From the NCBI RefSeq assembly GCF_002934445.1, contig NZ_PTJE01000001.1, forward strand, positions 558,001 through 622,000: DNA of 64,000 nt, written 5' to 3'. Each line of letters starts with the position of its first letter. Position 1 is the stretch's first letter. Both the position numbers and the translations under genes were made by a program. Below the pieces are notes generated by a model, which worked only from the letters and a program-made list of their open reading frames with translations, searched no databases and had not been told where the DNA came from. Source of the stretch: Nonlabens xylanidelens (GTDB lineage Bacteria > Bacteroidota > Bacteroidia > Flavobacteriales > Flavobacteriaceae). Shown here in pieces: positions 50,645 through 60,031 of this stretch.

Positions 50645-51861
50645 TGAATTTTTCTCTTTACATAGCGCGACGTTACCTCGTTTCAAAAAATGGCAAAAAC
50701 GCCATTAACATTATCAATATCCTTAGTTTTATTATTACTGTAGTAGGGACTGCGGCACTATTTATTGTGCTTTCTGGCTTTTCAGGACTCAAGGATTTTA
50801 GTACAGAATTTTCAAATTATTTTGATCCAGACCTTAAAATTTTACCGGTAAAAGGTAAGACTGTTTCTATTCCGCTTTCGCGAAAGCGAGAACTTGAAAA
50901 AATCCCTGGAGTAGAATTAATATGTGCTGTTATAGAAGAAAAGGCGTTTTTGAACTATGAAGAGAAAAACGACATAGCTTTTATAAAAGGGGTTCCTGAT
51001 GATTATGTGAACATGATCCAGCCAGATTCTATTTTATATTACGGTAGCTGGTTATCTAAAAGCGATGCGCAAGTAGTAGCAGGATACTCACTAGCTTCTC
51101 GATTATCACTTACTGTAAATAACTATGGTAGTTACATGCAAATTATGGTGCCTAAACCAGGTACTAATGCTATTAATAAATTAAATATAAGTAGTTCATT
51201 TTCTAGAATGGATGCCATACCTGTAGGAACTTTTAGCGTTAATGAGGCACTGGATAGCAAGTACATTTTTACAAGAATAAGTGCAGCACGACAATTATTA
51301 CAAATGGACGATTCTACAGCTAGTGCTGTTGAGGTAAAATTATCTCCTACGGCAAGCGAGAACGATGTGCGCAGGGCGATTAATGATGTTTTTAAAGAGC
51401 CTATTAAGATTAAGGATAAATTCCAGATGAATGATGCGCTTTATAAAATGCTTAATTCAGAAAATCTAGTCGTTTATTTAATCTTTACACTGGTCTTAAT
51501 TATTGCATTATTTAATGTAGTAGGTAGTATTATCATGATGATTCTTGATAAGAAGAAGAATATGAAAACCTTGTTAGACCTAGGCGCACCGGTTGCGTCA
51601 TTGCGCAAGATATTTTTTATACAAGGTAGTCTTATGACACTTTCTGGTGGTGTGATAGGTCTTGTTATTGGAGTAATATTTGTAGTGTTACAAGTGGAGT
51701 ATAAACTGGTTTACATAGCACCTGGTTTACCTTATCCGTTTGCGATGGATTTTTGGAATGTGATTATATCTCTGGCAACTATTACCGTATTAGGAATAAT
51801 CGCCAGTTATATAGGTTCTAGAAGAATAAATGATCGTTTGCTTTCTCAGGCAAAATTATGA
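50644..51861 (+). CDS. LolC/LolE-type ABC transporter permease
   Basis: 405 residues, GTG start overlapping the rbfA stop by one base. The N-terminus YIARRYLVSKNGKNAINIIN and first helix (about 22-48) are typical of LolC/E; a large periplasmic MacB-like domain follows (about 50-260), then three helices (about 273-300, 322-350, 372-392) of the FtsX domain. Such proteins release lipoproteins from the inner membrane with LolD; no ATPase gene is adjacent. The palindrome copy is in its third reading frame here (IPLSRKREL). The 3' end overlaps convergent dusB by 16 bases. Confidence 0.88.
   Translation: MNFSLYIARRYLVSKNGKNAINIINILSFIITVVGTAALFIVLSGFSGLKDFSTEFSNYFDPDLKILPVKGKTVSIPLSRKRELEKIPGVELICAVIEEKAFLNYEEKNDIAFIKGVPDDYVNMIQPDSILYYGSWLSKSDAQVVAGYSLASRLSLTVNNYGSYMQIMVPKPGTNAINKLNISSSFSRMDAIPVGTFSVNEALDSKYIFTRISAARQLLQMDDSTASAVEVKLSPTASENDVRRAINDVFKEPIKIKDKFQMNDALYKMLNSENLVVYLIFTLVLIIALFNVVGSIIMMILDKKKNMKTLLDLGAPVASLRKIFFIQGSLMTLSGGVIGLVIGVIFVVLQVEYKLVYIAPGLPYPFAMDFWNVIISLATITVLGIIASYIGSRRINDRLLSQAKL
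50873..50888. repeat. 16-bp iterated palindrome, copy 13 (in LolC/E-type gene)
   Basis: Perfect core, read as P-LSRKR-E, the only copy in this frame. Confidence 0.95.
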
Positions 51862-52838
51862 TCACCGAATTTTGCTAACACTTCATCAAAGGCCGCAAAA
51901 ACCCCAGCAGAATCGTCACTAGTGACCATTTTCATGCGGTATTCTTTAAAATTAGGTATTCCTTTAAAGTAATTTGTATAATGTCTACGTGTTTCAAAAA
52001 CACCTAGTGTTTCTCCTTTCCAGTCTATCGCCATTTGTAAATGTCTGCGAGCTACTTCTACACGGTCTGCCATAGTAGGTGGCGCCATGTGTGTTCCATG
52101 CTCAAAGAAATGCTTGATCTCGTTAAAAAACCATGGATAACCTATGCTAGCACGTCCTATCATGCAGCCGTCTAGACCATATTCATCGCGCATTTTCATA
52201 GCAAGCTCTGGTGTGGTAACATCTCCATTACCGAATATAGGGATATGCATGCGTGGGTTGTTCTTCACCTCTGCGATGGGTTTCCAGTTTGCGTTACCTT
52301 TATACATCTGTGCTCTTGTACGACCATGGATGGATAGGGCTTTAATACCTACATCTTGTAGACGCTCTGCGACTTCTACTATTCTTATCGAGTCGTCATC
52401 CCAGCCTAATCTTGTTTTTACAGTAATAGGTAAAGAGGTGTGCTCTACCATAGCCTTAGTAAGCGACACCATAAGATCTATATCTTTAAGGATACCTGCT
52501 CCAGCACCTTTAGAAACTACCTTTTTTACAGGACAGCCGAAGTTGATGTCTATAATATCTGGCTTTGTGCGTTCTACTATCTCTACACATTGTAACATAG
52601 AATCTAGATTTGCGCCAAAAATTTGGATCCCTACAGGTCGTTCACTTTCATAAATATCTAGTTTCATGGTGCTTTTTGCAGCATCACGTATAAGACCTTC
52701 ACTAGAAATGAATTCTGTATAAACCACATCAGCACCGTTTTCTTTACATAACGTACGGAAAGGTGGATCGCTCACATCTTCCATAGGTGCAAGTAGTAGT
52801 GGGAAATCTGGTAATTCTATGTCGCCTATTTTAACCAT
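51846..52838 (-). CDS. dusB: tRNA-dihydrouridine synthase B
   Basis: 330 residues, FMN-dependent TIM barrel that reduces uridines in the tRNA D-loop. LLLAPMEDVSDPPFR opens the barrel, DINFGCPVKKV holds the catalytic Cys102, KTRLGWDD and SIHGRTRAQMYKG are FMN/tRNA contacts, and GNGDV plus GCMIGRASIGYPWFF close it. The helical C-terminal domain is complete. The last 16 bases overlap the end of the LolC/E-type gene on the other strand. A small inverted repeat GCAAAATT/AATTTTGC (51850-51875) lies at the junction. Confidence 0.95.
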   Translation of the reverse strand: MVKIGDIELPDFPLLLAPMEDVSDPPFRTLCKENGADVVYTEFISSEGLIRDAAKSTMKLDIYESERPVGIQIFGANLDSMLQCVEIVERTKPDIIDINFGCPVKKVVSKGAGAGILKDIDLMVSLTKAMVEHTSLPITVKTRLGWDDDSIRIVEVAERLQDVGIKALSIHGRTRAQMYKGNANWKPIAEVKNNPRMHIPIFGNGDVTTPELAMKMRDEYGLDGCMIGRASIGYPWFFNEIKHFFEHGTHMAPPTMADRVEVARRHLQMAIDWKGETLGVFETRRHYTNYFKGIPNFKEYRMKMVTSDDSAGVFAAFDEVLAKFGDHNFA

Positions 52839-52868
52839 GTTGTTAGGGTAAGGATTGAATGAAAATTC

Positions 52869-52884
52869 CGCTTTCGCGAAAGCG
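52869..52884. repeat. 16-bp iterated palindrome, copy 14 (intergenic, dusB-trhO)
   Basis: Perfect core extended to a 22-bp palindrome (TTC...GAA, 52866-52887). Confidence 0.95.
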
Positions 52885-52917
52885 GAACTAGTAAAATCTT
52901 AATTTAAATTTCTTAAG

Positions 52918-53949
52918 CTATTTCTTATAAGCCAGCTTTTCTGAGCGGCCTTTTTTGAAAATGTTATTGCTGTTGTAATGTCCTGCTCTCAAAGCTTTTT
53001 GCTCTTCATAAGGCAGCTTAATAATATCATTACATTCTTCACTACAACAGTTTTCATACTTCTCTTTGCAAGAATCGCACTGAATAAATAGTAAATGGCA
53101 GGCGTTATTTTCACAATTAGTATGTGTGTCACAAGGAGCACCACATTGATGACAGTTAGAGATAACCTCGTCACCTATCTTTTCGGCAAGTCTGTGGTCA
53201 AAGACAAAGTTTTTACCTCTGAATTTATTCTCTAGATTTTGTTCAGTTACCTGTCTGTGGTATTCTATAATACCACCTTCTAGTTGGTAAACGTCCTTAA
53301 AGCCTTTGTGTTTATAATAGGCGCTAGCTTTTTCACAACGTATACCACCAGTACAATACATGACTAGCTTCTTGTCTTCTTTATGATCTTTAAGTTTATC
53401 TTCTATATAATCTAAACTGTCTCTAAAGGTGTCCACATCTGGAGTCCAGGCATTTTTAAAATGGCCTATTTCTGACTCGTAATGGTTGCGCATATCCACT
53501 AGAACTGTATTAGGGTCGTCGATAAGTTCATTAAAAGCAGTCGCGTCTACGTGTATACCTTTATTAGTAACGTCAAAGCTCTGGTCCTCAAGTCCATCTG
53601 CGACTATTTTTTTACGCACTTTTACTTTGAGTTTTAAGAAGCTCTCGTTATCGTGCTCTCTTGCGATATTTAAACGTACGTTTTCTAAGAAATCAATACC
53701 GTCTAAAAAGGTTTTAAATTCTTCAAAACGATCTCCAGGAACAGATAGTTGTGCATTAATACCTTCATGAGCGACATAAATTCTCCCTAGAACATCCATG
53801 GGATGCCAGTGAAGAAATAGATGATCTCTAAATAGTTGTGGATTACCGATCTGGTGGTACTGATAGAAAGATATGGTAAGGCGTTCTTTTCCAGCCTCGC
53901 GTATTAATACACGTCTTTCTTCAGCACTTAGTTTGTTATACAGTTGCAT
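52918..53949 (-). CDS. trhO: tRNA uridine(34) hydroxylase TrhO (rhodanese family)
   Basis: 343 residues. N-terminal acylphosphatase-like domain (IYVAHEGINAQLSVPGDRF), a rhodanese domain (about 130-230) with the active-site Cys199 in MYCTGGIRCEKASAYY, and a C-terminal Cys-rich segment (CHQCGAPCDTHTNC, CDSCKEKYENCCSEEC) that may bind metal. TrhO forms 5-hydroxyuridine at wobble U34 in an oxygen-dependent manner. The third tRNA-modifying enzyme in the window (with MnmG and DusB). Promoter box TATCTTTG lies at 53982-53989. Confidence 0.93.
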   Translation of the reverse strand: MQLYNKLSAEERRVLIREAGKERLTISFYQYHQIGNPQLFRDHLFLHWHPMDVLGRIYVAHEGINAQLSVPGDRFEEFKTFLDGIDFLENVRLNIAREHDNESFLKLKVKVRKKIVADGLEDQSFDVTNKGIHVDATAFNELIDDPNTVLVDMRNHYESEIGHFKNAWTPDVDTFRDSLDYIEDKLKDHKEDKKLVMYCTGGIRCEKASAYYKHKGFKDVYQLEGGIIEYHRQVTEQNLENKFRGKNFVFDHRLAEKIGDEVISNCHQCGAPCDTHTNCENNACHLLFIQCDSCKEKYENCCSEECNDIIKLPYEEQKALRAGHYNSNNIFKKGRSEKLAYKK

Positions 53950-53981
53950 GCTATAAACAGTTTATGTGTTGAAAATTTGCG

Positions 53982-53989
53982 CAAAGATA
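53982..53989 (-). promoter_or_regulatory. -7 box of trhO
   Basis: Minus strand TATCTTTG, perfect TAnnTTTG, 33-40 bases upstream of the ATG. Confidence 0.5.
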
Positions 53990-54134
53990 CTGAGAATTAA
54001 TAAAAGACTAAAAGCAGTATTTGGTCTGTTAAAAGAGTCATTTCAACTACTTAATACTAGTTTTTGAGATAGGGTTTAAATTAACTGTACTTTTTGGGCC
54101 TAGAATTTACTCTAGAATCTAAAATCAATATTAT

Positions 54135-57100
54135 ATGAAATTAAAATTACTCTTAACCACTATGGTGGTATTCACCTTTGGACTTGTTGCTCAAGGACAG
54201 TCTACTATTAATATAACAACAACTATAGATGTTTGTTGTGGTACAGAAAAATGGGTTAGTATAACCGACATGGCAGACGGTGCAGGAACTCAAATATGGG
54301 GTCAAGGTGATGGGACTTATGGAAATGGACAAGGAGTTATTAATCAAGATGTTACTCTAGCGCCTGGTACCTACTGGGTGAACTGTTATGATAGATATGA
54401 TGACTCGTGGGATGGTACGACCATAGATGTTACTGCTTATGGTACTTCTATAGGTAATAATGGTGGTGTATCGCCAGATGACGGTAATGATGTAGATGGT
54501 GATTCTTCTTGGGAAACGCCAGCAGATGAATTAGAAGCTTCTTTTATGATAGTTGTACCTAATCCACCAGCTTGTTCTCCTCCTACTAGTTTAACTGCTG
54601 TGTCAAATACGACAGACTCGGCAGAATTATCATGGACTGCTAGCGTTAGTGGTGAGGTTTTATGGGATATCGAGTTGGGTGCAGCTGGATTTACACCTAC
54701 TCAAACTCCAACGGATATAGGTGTGTCAAATCCATTTATCGCAACTAATCTTATTTCAGGAAATAGCTATGATTATTATTTAAGATCTGACTGTGCAGCA
54801 GCAGGAAGTAGTGTTTATACAGGACCATTTACTTTTAGAGTGCCTGGCTTTGGAGATACTTGCTCAACTGCTCTAGCATTGAATGTTGAGGTAGATTGCA
54901 GTGCTGCAACTCCATATACTTTAGATTTTGCAACTACAGTTGATATAGGTACTACTGCTGCAAGCTGCGATACTTTTGGTGTAAATACAGGAGCTTGGTT
55001 TGAATTTACTGCTCCATCTGTTGGGTCGGTAATTATTAATTCTAGTACTACAATGGAATTTGCTCTGTTTGATACATGTGGTGGTGCTGAGATAGTTTGT
55101 GAGAGTACTGCAACTACTACAAGTGATATTATTACAGGTTTAACGCCTGGTAGTATATATAAGCTTGTGATGTGGAAAGATAGTACTACTGCAGGTCTTA
55201 CTGGGACTACAGATATATGTATTCAAGAGGGGCCTACCTGTTTATCACCTAATAATCTTTCCGTTTCTAATATAACGACTAATACGGCTATGTTATCTTG
55301 GGTATCTGGTGGTAGTGGAGAAGCATCTTGGGATGTAGAGTTAGGAGTTGATGGATTTACACCAACAGGAACTCCAACTGATTTTGGGGTATCTAATCCT
55401 TTTATGGCAACAAACCTTATGCCTGAGACGGCTTATGATTATTATGTGCGTGCAGATTGTACTGGTGGTGATACAAGTGAATATTCAGGACCTTATAGTT
55501 TTACGACAGCTTGTATTGCGATTGTTCCTGATTATAATGCTGATATGTCTGTAAATGTTCCTAACTGCTGGGAAGAGGCAGATAGTGGAAATATGACTAC
55601 TGGACCTTCTGATATTGGTGCTGGTACTTGGACTTCTTCAAATCATAATGGTACATCTAGTAATAGAATTAACATGTGGCAAGCGACTAGAAGTGACTGG
55701 ATTATATCACCTACTTTTGATTTATCTACTGCTGCACCTAGTGAATTAAATGTGTACGTAGCTTTAACTGAAGGAGGTACTAGCGGTTCTGGTGCAGACT
55801 TAGGTTCTGATGATAGAGTGAGTTTATTAATGACTATTGATAACGGTACTACGTGGACCGAGATGCAAGCCTGGGTACAAGGAACTGTGCCAACAGATGT
55901 AGGTGAAGAAATCACTTACGATTTATCTGCAATTACTGGTAATGTACAATTTGCGTTTTTAGGAGATGAAGGTTCAGTAGATGATGCTGAGGATGTATAT
56001 TTTCATGTAAGTAAGTTTCAAGTAAGAGAAGTACCTAGCTGTCCAGATACTGCAAATCTCACGCTAGTAAGCGCTACCGCAACAGATGCTATTATTAATT
56101 TTGATAGTAGTAATGCTATGAGTGCAGGTACTTATGAATATGCATTGATGTCTACAGCTACAGCAACGCCAGTTGTTACAGGAGTATGGTCTGATGTTGC
56201 AGGAGTAAATCCTAATGTTACCTATACAATAATGGGACTTAGTGGAAATACAGAGTATTTTTTATATGTAAGAGAAGTTTGTGCTAATGGTGATCAAGGT
56301 TCATGGAATCCTACACCTTTAATCTTCTCTACAGCTTGTGGGGTGGTTACTTCATACCCTTATACAACAGACTTTACCATAAATGTTCCTAATAGTTGTT
56401 GGGATGAGGCTGGTAATGGTGAGATAGTAGATGGTCCTTCAGGATTCGGTACTTCAGACTGGAGAGCTAGATCTTATGTTGATTTTGCTGGAACTTCTAT
56501 ACCTAGTAATGCAATTAATATTTTTGCAGGTGATACAGATAGAGAGTGGCTTATTTCTGAACAATATGACATGACAGGTACGAGTAATGACGTACTTACT
56601 GTAGAGGTGGCAGTAACTAATTGGAATAGTACAAGCGTTCCAGATACTATGGGGTCTGATGATCAGGTAGATTTACTTATAACTACAGACGGTGGTACTA
56701 CATGGACTTCTTTACTAACATGGACGGTTGCAAACCAGCCTGCAGTAGATGGTACAAGAGCAACTGTTGATTTAAGTTCTTATAGCGGTACAGTTCAGTT
56801 TGCATTTCTTGCTAGCGATGGGGTAGCAGATGATTTTGAAGATTATGATTTTCATGTAGGTAGATTCATTATAGATGGTACAGCTGGTAATGAAGATGTT
56901 TTTGAAAATAATTTATCTCTTTATCCTAATCCAGTAAATGGCGATGTGGTAACAATAAATATGAATGGCTCTAGTGCACCTTCTTTAGAGGTTGCTATTT
57001 ATAATTCTATAGGACAGCAAGTAATGACTCGATCATTTGACCAAGTAAGTAATACAATTAATATTGATAATATTTCTAGTCTTTCTACAGGTATGTACTT

Positions 57101-57155
57101 TGTGAAAGTAGTTAATGGTAATTCTCAATCTACTTTGAAATTTATAAAAGAGTAA
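54135..57155 (+). CDS. Large secreted multidomain protein, FN3-like and jelly-roll repeats, type IX sorting tail
   Basis: 1006 residues. Signal peptide ends near GLVAQGQ. Two near-duplicate FN3-like units (about 150-235 and 365-455) share the pattern SWDxELGxxGFTPTxTPTD and the ending YDYY(L/V)R(S/A)DC. Two copies of a beta-rich 'choice-of-anchor J'/MAM-like unit follow (about 465-635 and 735-915), each with NVPN-CW-E, DLLxTxDxGTTWT and VQFAFL. A third FN3-like unit lies between them. The T9SS type A tail begins at about 925 (LSLYPNPVNGD) and ends KFIKE. No enzyme motif. A cell-surface or adhesive role is likely. Very low charge, T/S/G-rich as usual for such proteins. Confidence 0.87.
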   Translation: MKLKLLLTTMVVFTFGLVAQGQSTINITTTIDVCCGTEKWVSITDMADGAGTQIWGQGDGTYGNGQGVINQDVTLAPGTYWVNCYDRYDDSWDGTTIDVTAYGTSIGNNGGVSPDDGNDVDGDSSWETPADELEASFMIVVPNPPACSPPTSLTAVSNTTDSAELSWTASVSGEVLWDIELGAAGFTPTQTPTDIGVSNPFIATNLISGNSYDYYLRSDCAAAGSSVYTGPFTFRVPGFGDTCSTALALNVEVDCSAATPYTLDFATTVDIGTTAASCDTFGVNTGAWFEFTAPSVGSVIINSSTTMEFALFDTCGGAEIVCESTATTTSDIITGLTPGSIYKLVMWKDSTTAGLTGTTDICIQEGPTCLSPNNLSVSNITTNTAMLSWVSGGSGEASWDVELGVDGFTPTGTPTDFGVSNPFMATNLMPETAYDYYVRADCTGGDTSEYSGPYSFTTACIAIVPDYNADMSVNVPNCWEEADSGNMTTGPSDIGAGTWTSSNHNGTSSNRINMWQATRSDWIISPTFDLSTAAPSELNVYVALTEGGTSGSGADLGSDDRVSLLMTIDNGTTWTEMQAWVQGTVPTDVGEEITYDLSAITGNVQFAFLGDEGSVDDAEDVYFHVSKFQVREVPSCPDTANLTLVSATATDAIINFDSSNAMSAGTYEYALMSTATATPVVTGVWSDVAGVNPNVTYTIMGLSGNTEYFLYVREVCANGDQGSWNPTPLIFSTACGVVTSYPYTTDFTINVPNSCWDEAGNGEIVDGPSGFGTSDWRARSYVDFAGTSIPSNAINIFAGDTDREWLISEQYDMTGTSNDVLTVEVAVTNWNSTSVPDTMGSDDQVDLLITTDGGTTWTSLLTWTVANQPAVDGTRATVDLSSYSGTVQFAFLASDGVADDFEDYDFHVGRFIIDGTAGNEDVFENNLSLYPNPVNGDVVTINMNGSSAPSLEVAIYNSIGQQVMTRSFDQVSNTINIDNISSLSTGMYFVKVVNGNSQSTLKFIKE

Positions 57156-57189
57156 GAATGTAGTTTACACATTTAATCTATTTAGAAAT

Positions 57190-57219
57190 GGGAATCTTGT
57201 AATGAGATTCCCTTTTTTT
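57190..57219 (+). terminator. Terminator of the large T9SS gene
   Basis: GGGAATCT-tgtaatg-AGATTCCC then a run of T. Almost the same hairpin recurs at 57760. Confidence 0.85.
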
Positions 57220-57243
57220 ATGCCGTTCTATTTGTTGTTGTTC

Positions 57244-57259
57244 CGCTTTCGCGAAAGCG
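57244..57259. repeat. 16-bp iterated palindrome, copy 15 (intergenic)
   Basis: Perfect core, extended to 22 bp (TTC...GAA). Confidence 0.95.
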
Positions 57260-57556
57260 GAATTATATCATAAAATCATCTATGAAATAAGTTGTTTTGT
57301 ATTATGTAATCGTACTGATTAAAAAGTGCCGAAAACGATAAATGAAGCACAAAGTAAAGGTATAGCTAGATTTTAAATAGTTTTTCTAGGGTCAATATCA
57401 AGAAATGATGATCAATTGTGTGCTAATGGAATAAAAATGTATCTTAATCCTGTAAATGGTTATATAATTTATATATTTAGGCTCGTTTATAGAAGGAAAG
57501 GTGCAGGTGATATTATTTAACAAAAAAGATAATTTTAGAATAAAAAAAATTGGGAA

Positions 57557-57733
57557 ATGAAAAATAACAAATATTTAGTTTTAGCAATCTTTATATTAAT
57601 AGGTACAATGGTGCATGCGCAAGCTCCTGTTTTTGAAGAAGATGTTACTGACGTAGCACCCATTCCTGGTCTTTTACTAGCACTTTGTGCGGCAATCGGT
57701 ATAGGAGTAGCAAAATTAAGAGCGAAAAAATAA
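57557..57733 (+). CDS. Small secreted protein with membrane-sorting-like C-terminus
   Basis: 58 residues. Signal peptide MKNNKYLVLAIFILIGTMV-HAQ, a short acidic mature part (PVFEEDVTDVAPIPG), a second hydrophobic stretch (LLLALCAAIGIGVA), and a basic end KLRAKK. This three-part tail (P-x-P-G, hydrophobic helix, basic cluster) resembles C-terminal sorting signals such as the PID-CTERM type I recall from Flavobacteriia, but that match is not verified. It could also be a simple two-helix membrane peptide. Its own terminator follows directly, with near-identical hairpin to that of the preceding gene. A real small gene in my judgement. Confidence 0.72.
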   Translation: MKNNKYLVLAIFILIGTMVHAQAPVFEEDVTDVAPIPGLLLALCAAIGIGVAKLRAKK

Positions 57734-57759
57734 CTTTAAGTTATTCAATTAATTAAAAA

Positions 57760-57789
57760 GGGAATCTTGTTATGAGATCCCTTTTTTTT
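57760..57789 (+). terminator. Terminator of the small secreted-protein gene
   Basis: GGGAATCT-tgttatg-AGATCCC followed by eight T; differs from the hairpin at 57190 by two changes, one leaving a bulged base. Confidence 0.8.
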
Positions 57790-57814
57790 ATGTTTAATGG
57801 TTGGATATAAGATT

Positions 57815-57830
57815 CGCTTTCGCGAAAGCG
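57815..57830. repeat. 16-bp iterated palindrome, copy 16 (intergenic)
   Basis: Perfect core 571 bases after copy 15, the only close pair in the window. Confidence 0.95.
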
Positions 57831-57917
57831 GAACTTTTATAAACATCGTTAATAACCTAATCTCTATACTATTGTTTCTACTTTATCTAGACCGTATTTT
57901 TACCTAAAATAATTACA

Positions 57918-58931
57918 ATGGCAGACGATAAAGAGAAAGAAGCAAAATTAAAAGCCCTTAAATTAACCCTTGATAAGCTGGATAAGGCTTACGGTAAGGG
58001 AACGGTAATGAAAATGGGTGATAAGCAAGTTGTTGAGGTAGAATCTATTTCTACTGGTTCACTTGCCTTAAACGCAGCTTTGGGTGTAGGTGGTTATCCA
58101 CGAGGTAGAGTTATTGAAATTTATGGACCAGAATCTTCTGGTAAAACAACTTTAACCTTACACGCAATAGCAGAATGTCAAAAAGCAGGTGGTATCGCAG
58201 CATTTATTGATGCTGAGCACGCTTTTGACCGTTTCTATGCAGAGAAGCTAGGTGTTGATCTGGATAATTTAATTATTTCACAACCAGATAATGGAGAACA
58301 AGCTCTAGAAATTGCAGATAACCTAATACGCTCGGGAGCAATAGACATAATAGTAGTAGACTCTGTAGCAGCACTTACTCCTAAAAGTGAGATAGAAGGT
58401 GAGATGGGAGATAGTAAAATGGGTCTTCATGCTCGTTTAATGTCACAAGCACTAAGAAAACTTACAGGTTCTATTTCTAAAACTAACTGTACGGTTATAT
58501 TTATTAATCAGTTACGTGAGAAAATAGGTGTAATGTTCGGTAATCCAGAGACTACAACTGGTGGTAATGCCTTGAAATTTTACGCTTCTGTAAGACTAGA
58601 TATAAGAAGATCTACACAAATTAAAGATAGTAGTGGTGCCGTGTTAGGTAACAAGACTCGTGTAAAAGTGGTGAAGAATAAAGTAGCACCACCATTTAGA
58701 ATGGCCGAATTTGATATCATGTACGGTGAAGGTGTTTCTAAACTAGGAGAAATTATCGACTTAGGTGTTAATTATGAAATCATCAATAAGGCTGGTTCAT
58801 GGTTCTCTTATGAAGATACTAAACTAGGACAAGGTCGCGACTCTGTTAAGACTATTCTTAAGGATAATCCAGATCTAGTAGAAGAGTTAGAAGTTAAAAT
58901 TATGGATTCTATAAAGGCTATAAGTAACTAG
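57918..58931 (+). CDS. recA: Recombinase RecA
   Basis: 337 residues. Walker A GPESSGKT at 70-77, Walker [11 protein letters not shown], the L1/L2 DNA loops ([39 protein letters not shown]) and the C-terminal domain are complete. It carries out strand exchange and triggers LexA cleavage; partner of DprA in transformation. N-terminal extension [24 protein letters not shown] is normal for Bacteroidota. Terminator downstream. Confidence 0.98.
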   Translation: MADDKEKEAKLKALKLTLDKLDKAYGKGTVMKMGDKQVVEVESISTGSLALNAALGVGGYPRGRVIEIYGPESSGKTTLTLHAIAECQKAGGIAAFIDAEHAFDRFYAEKLGVDLDNLIISQPDNGEQALEIADNLIRSGAIDIIVVDSVAALTPKSEIEGEMGDSKMGLHARLMSQALRKLTGSISKTNCTVIFINQLREKIGVMFGNPETTTGGNALKFYASVRLDIRRSTQIKDSSGAVLGNKTRVKVVKNKVAPPFRMAEFDIMYGEGVSKLGEIIDLGVNYEIINKAGSWFSYEDTKLGQGRDSVKTILKDNPDLVEELEVKIMDSIKAISN

Positions 58932-58953
58932 TCTTTTACCTATTATAAACTTT

Positions 58954-58988
58954 AAAACCGCTCTCTTTAAAAAGAAGCGGTTTTTTTT
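58954..58988 (+). terminator. recA terminator
   Basis: AAAACCGC (58954-58961) pairs with GCGGTTTT (58977-58984) and is followed by a T-run. Confidence 0.8.
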
Positions 58989-59043
58989 ATAACTAGACGC
59001 AACCTTTTATATAAGTGAGCATCTATAATGTATAATACTGAAA

Positions 59044-59466
59044 ATGAAGATGAGATTAAAATTTATTATGATTCTTGCACTAGCAATAATCACCCTTAAT
59101 AGTTGTAGCATAGATGATGGTAATAGCAATGCTATCATCAATTATGAAGCGCTAGCTGTAGAAAGTGTAGAGCTGCCACAAGCGTTTACCTTCGGTGATG
59201 TGCATGTAATTCCTGTCACTTTTGATTTTACTAATAGCTGTCAGAACTTTGCAGGCTTTGAAGTAGATTCTAACTTAAATGAAAGAGTCATTACCGTGGT
59301 AGCATCAGTTAGTAACGGTAATTGTCTTGATGAGGTAGTTAGAACAGAACAAAATTTAAGATTTTTAGCAGCAAGTAATGGGACTTATGTATTTAAATTC
59401 TTTACCGGATTTGATGTAAATAACCAACCTACTTATTTAGAATATACAATACCTGTAGAAGAATGA
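59044..59466 (+). CDS. Small lipoprotein, unknown function
   Basis: 140 residues. Signal peptide with lipobox LNSC (cysteine about residue 21), so lipid-anchored in the envelope. The mature part is beta-rich, with two Cys (NSCQNF, GNCLDE) that could form a disulfide, and ends YLEYTIPVEE. No family recognised. It ends 14 bases before the GTG of the sigma factor gene, so it may belong to that operon and could be involved in envelope signal perception; inference only. Confidence 0.65.
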   Translation: MKMRLKFIMILALAIITLNSCSIDDGNSNAIINYEALAVESVELPQAFTFGDVHVIPVTFDFTNSCQNFAGFEVDSNLNERVITVVASVSNGNCLDEVVRTEQNLRFLAASNGTYVFKFFTGFDVNNQPTYLEYTIPVEE

Positions 59467-59480
59467 TTGAATTTTAAATT

Positions 59481-60029
59481 GTGGTTTATAAAAAGATAGT
59501 TTCATTATGTCAAAAAAATGATCCTAAAGCCCAAAGAGAACTCTATGAAATGTTCTCACCTAAGCTTTATGGATCCTGCTTAAGATATGCTCCTAATGAG
59601 CAAGAGGCACAAGACATTTTGCAAGATTCTTTTATAACCATATTTAAAAAAATAGATCAGTTTAAATTTAAAGGTTCTTTTGAAGGCTGGTGTAAAAGAA
59701 TAACGGTAAATACAGCCTTGCAAAGGTATAGAGGTACAAAAGTATTTGACTTAGTTAATGAAGATCAAATAGAAGATGTAGAAGCCGTTGAGGTAGAAGA
59801 GTCTGATGACGTACCACTTAAAGAGTTACTTTTTATGGTACAGCAGTTACCAGAACGATATAGACTGGTCTTTACTATGTATGTAATGGATGGATACAGT
59901 CATAAAGAAATAGCAGAGATGATGAAGATTACCTTAGGTACGTCAAAATCTAACCTTGCTCGAGCAAGGCAAAACTTGCAAATAATGGTTAAATCATGGC
60001 GAGAATCGCATAATTCTAACGCCAGCTAA
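59481..60029 (+). CDS. ECF-type RNA polymerase sigma factor
   Basis: 182 residues, GTG start. Sigma-2 region (about 10-75: AQRELYEMFSPKLYGSCLRYAPNEQEAQDILQDSF, then FKGSFEGWCKRITVNTAL) and sigma-4 region (about 115-170: QQLPERYRLVFTMYVMDGYSHKEIAEMM, TSKSNLARARQNL with HTH). The acidic linker between them (EDVEAVEVEESDD) is notable. It lacks region 3, as in ECF factors. It is followed two bases later by its likely membrane partner gene. GTG is chosen because no ATG lies upstream of region 2 in frame. Confidence 0.92.
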   Translation: MVYKKIVSLCQKNDPKAQRELYEMFSPKLYGSCLRYAPNEQEAQDILQDSFITIFKKIDQFKFKGSFEGWCKRITVNTALQRYRGTKVFDLVNEDQIEDVEAVEVEESDDVPLKELLFMVQQLPERYRLVFTMYVMDGYSHKEIAEMMKITLGTSKSNLARARQNLQIMVKSWRESHNSNAS

Positions 60030-60031
60030 TT

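Larger units (their letters stand above)
57156..57556. other. Intergenic region with terminator and palindrome copy
   Basis: It contains the terminator at 57190-57219 and the 22-bp form of the iterated palindrome at 57241-57262. The rest is AT-rich with no credible frame. Confidence 0.6.
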
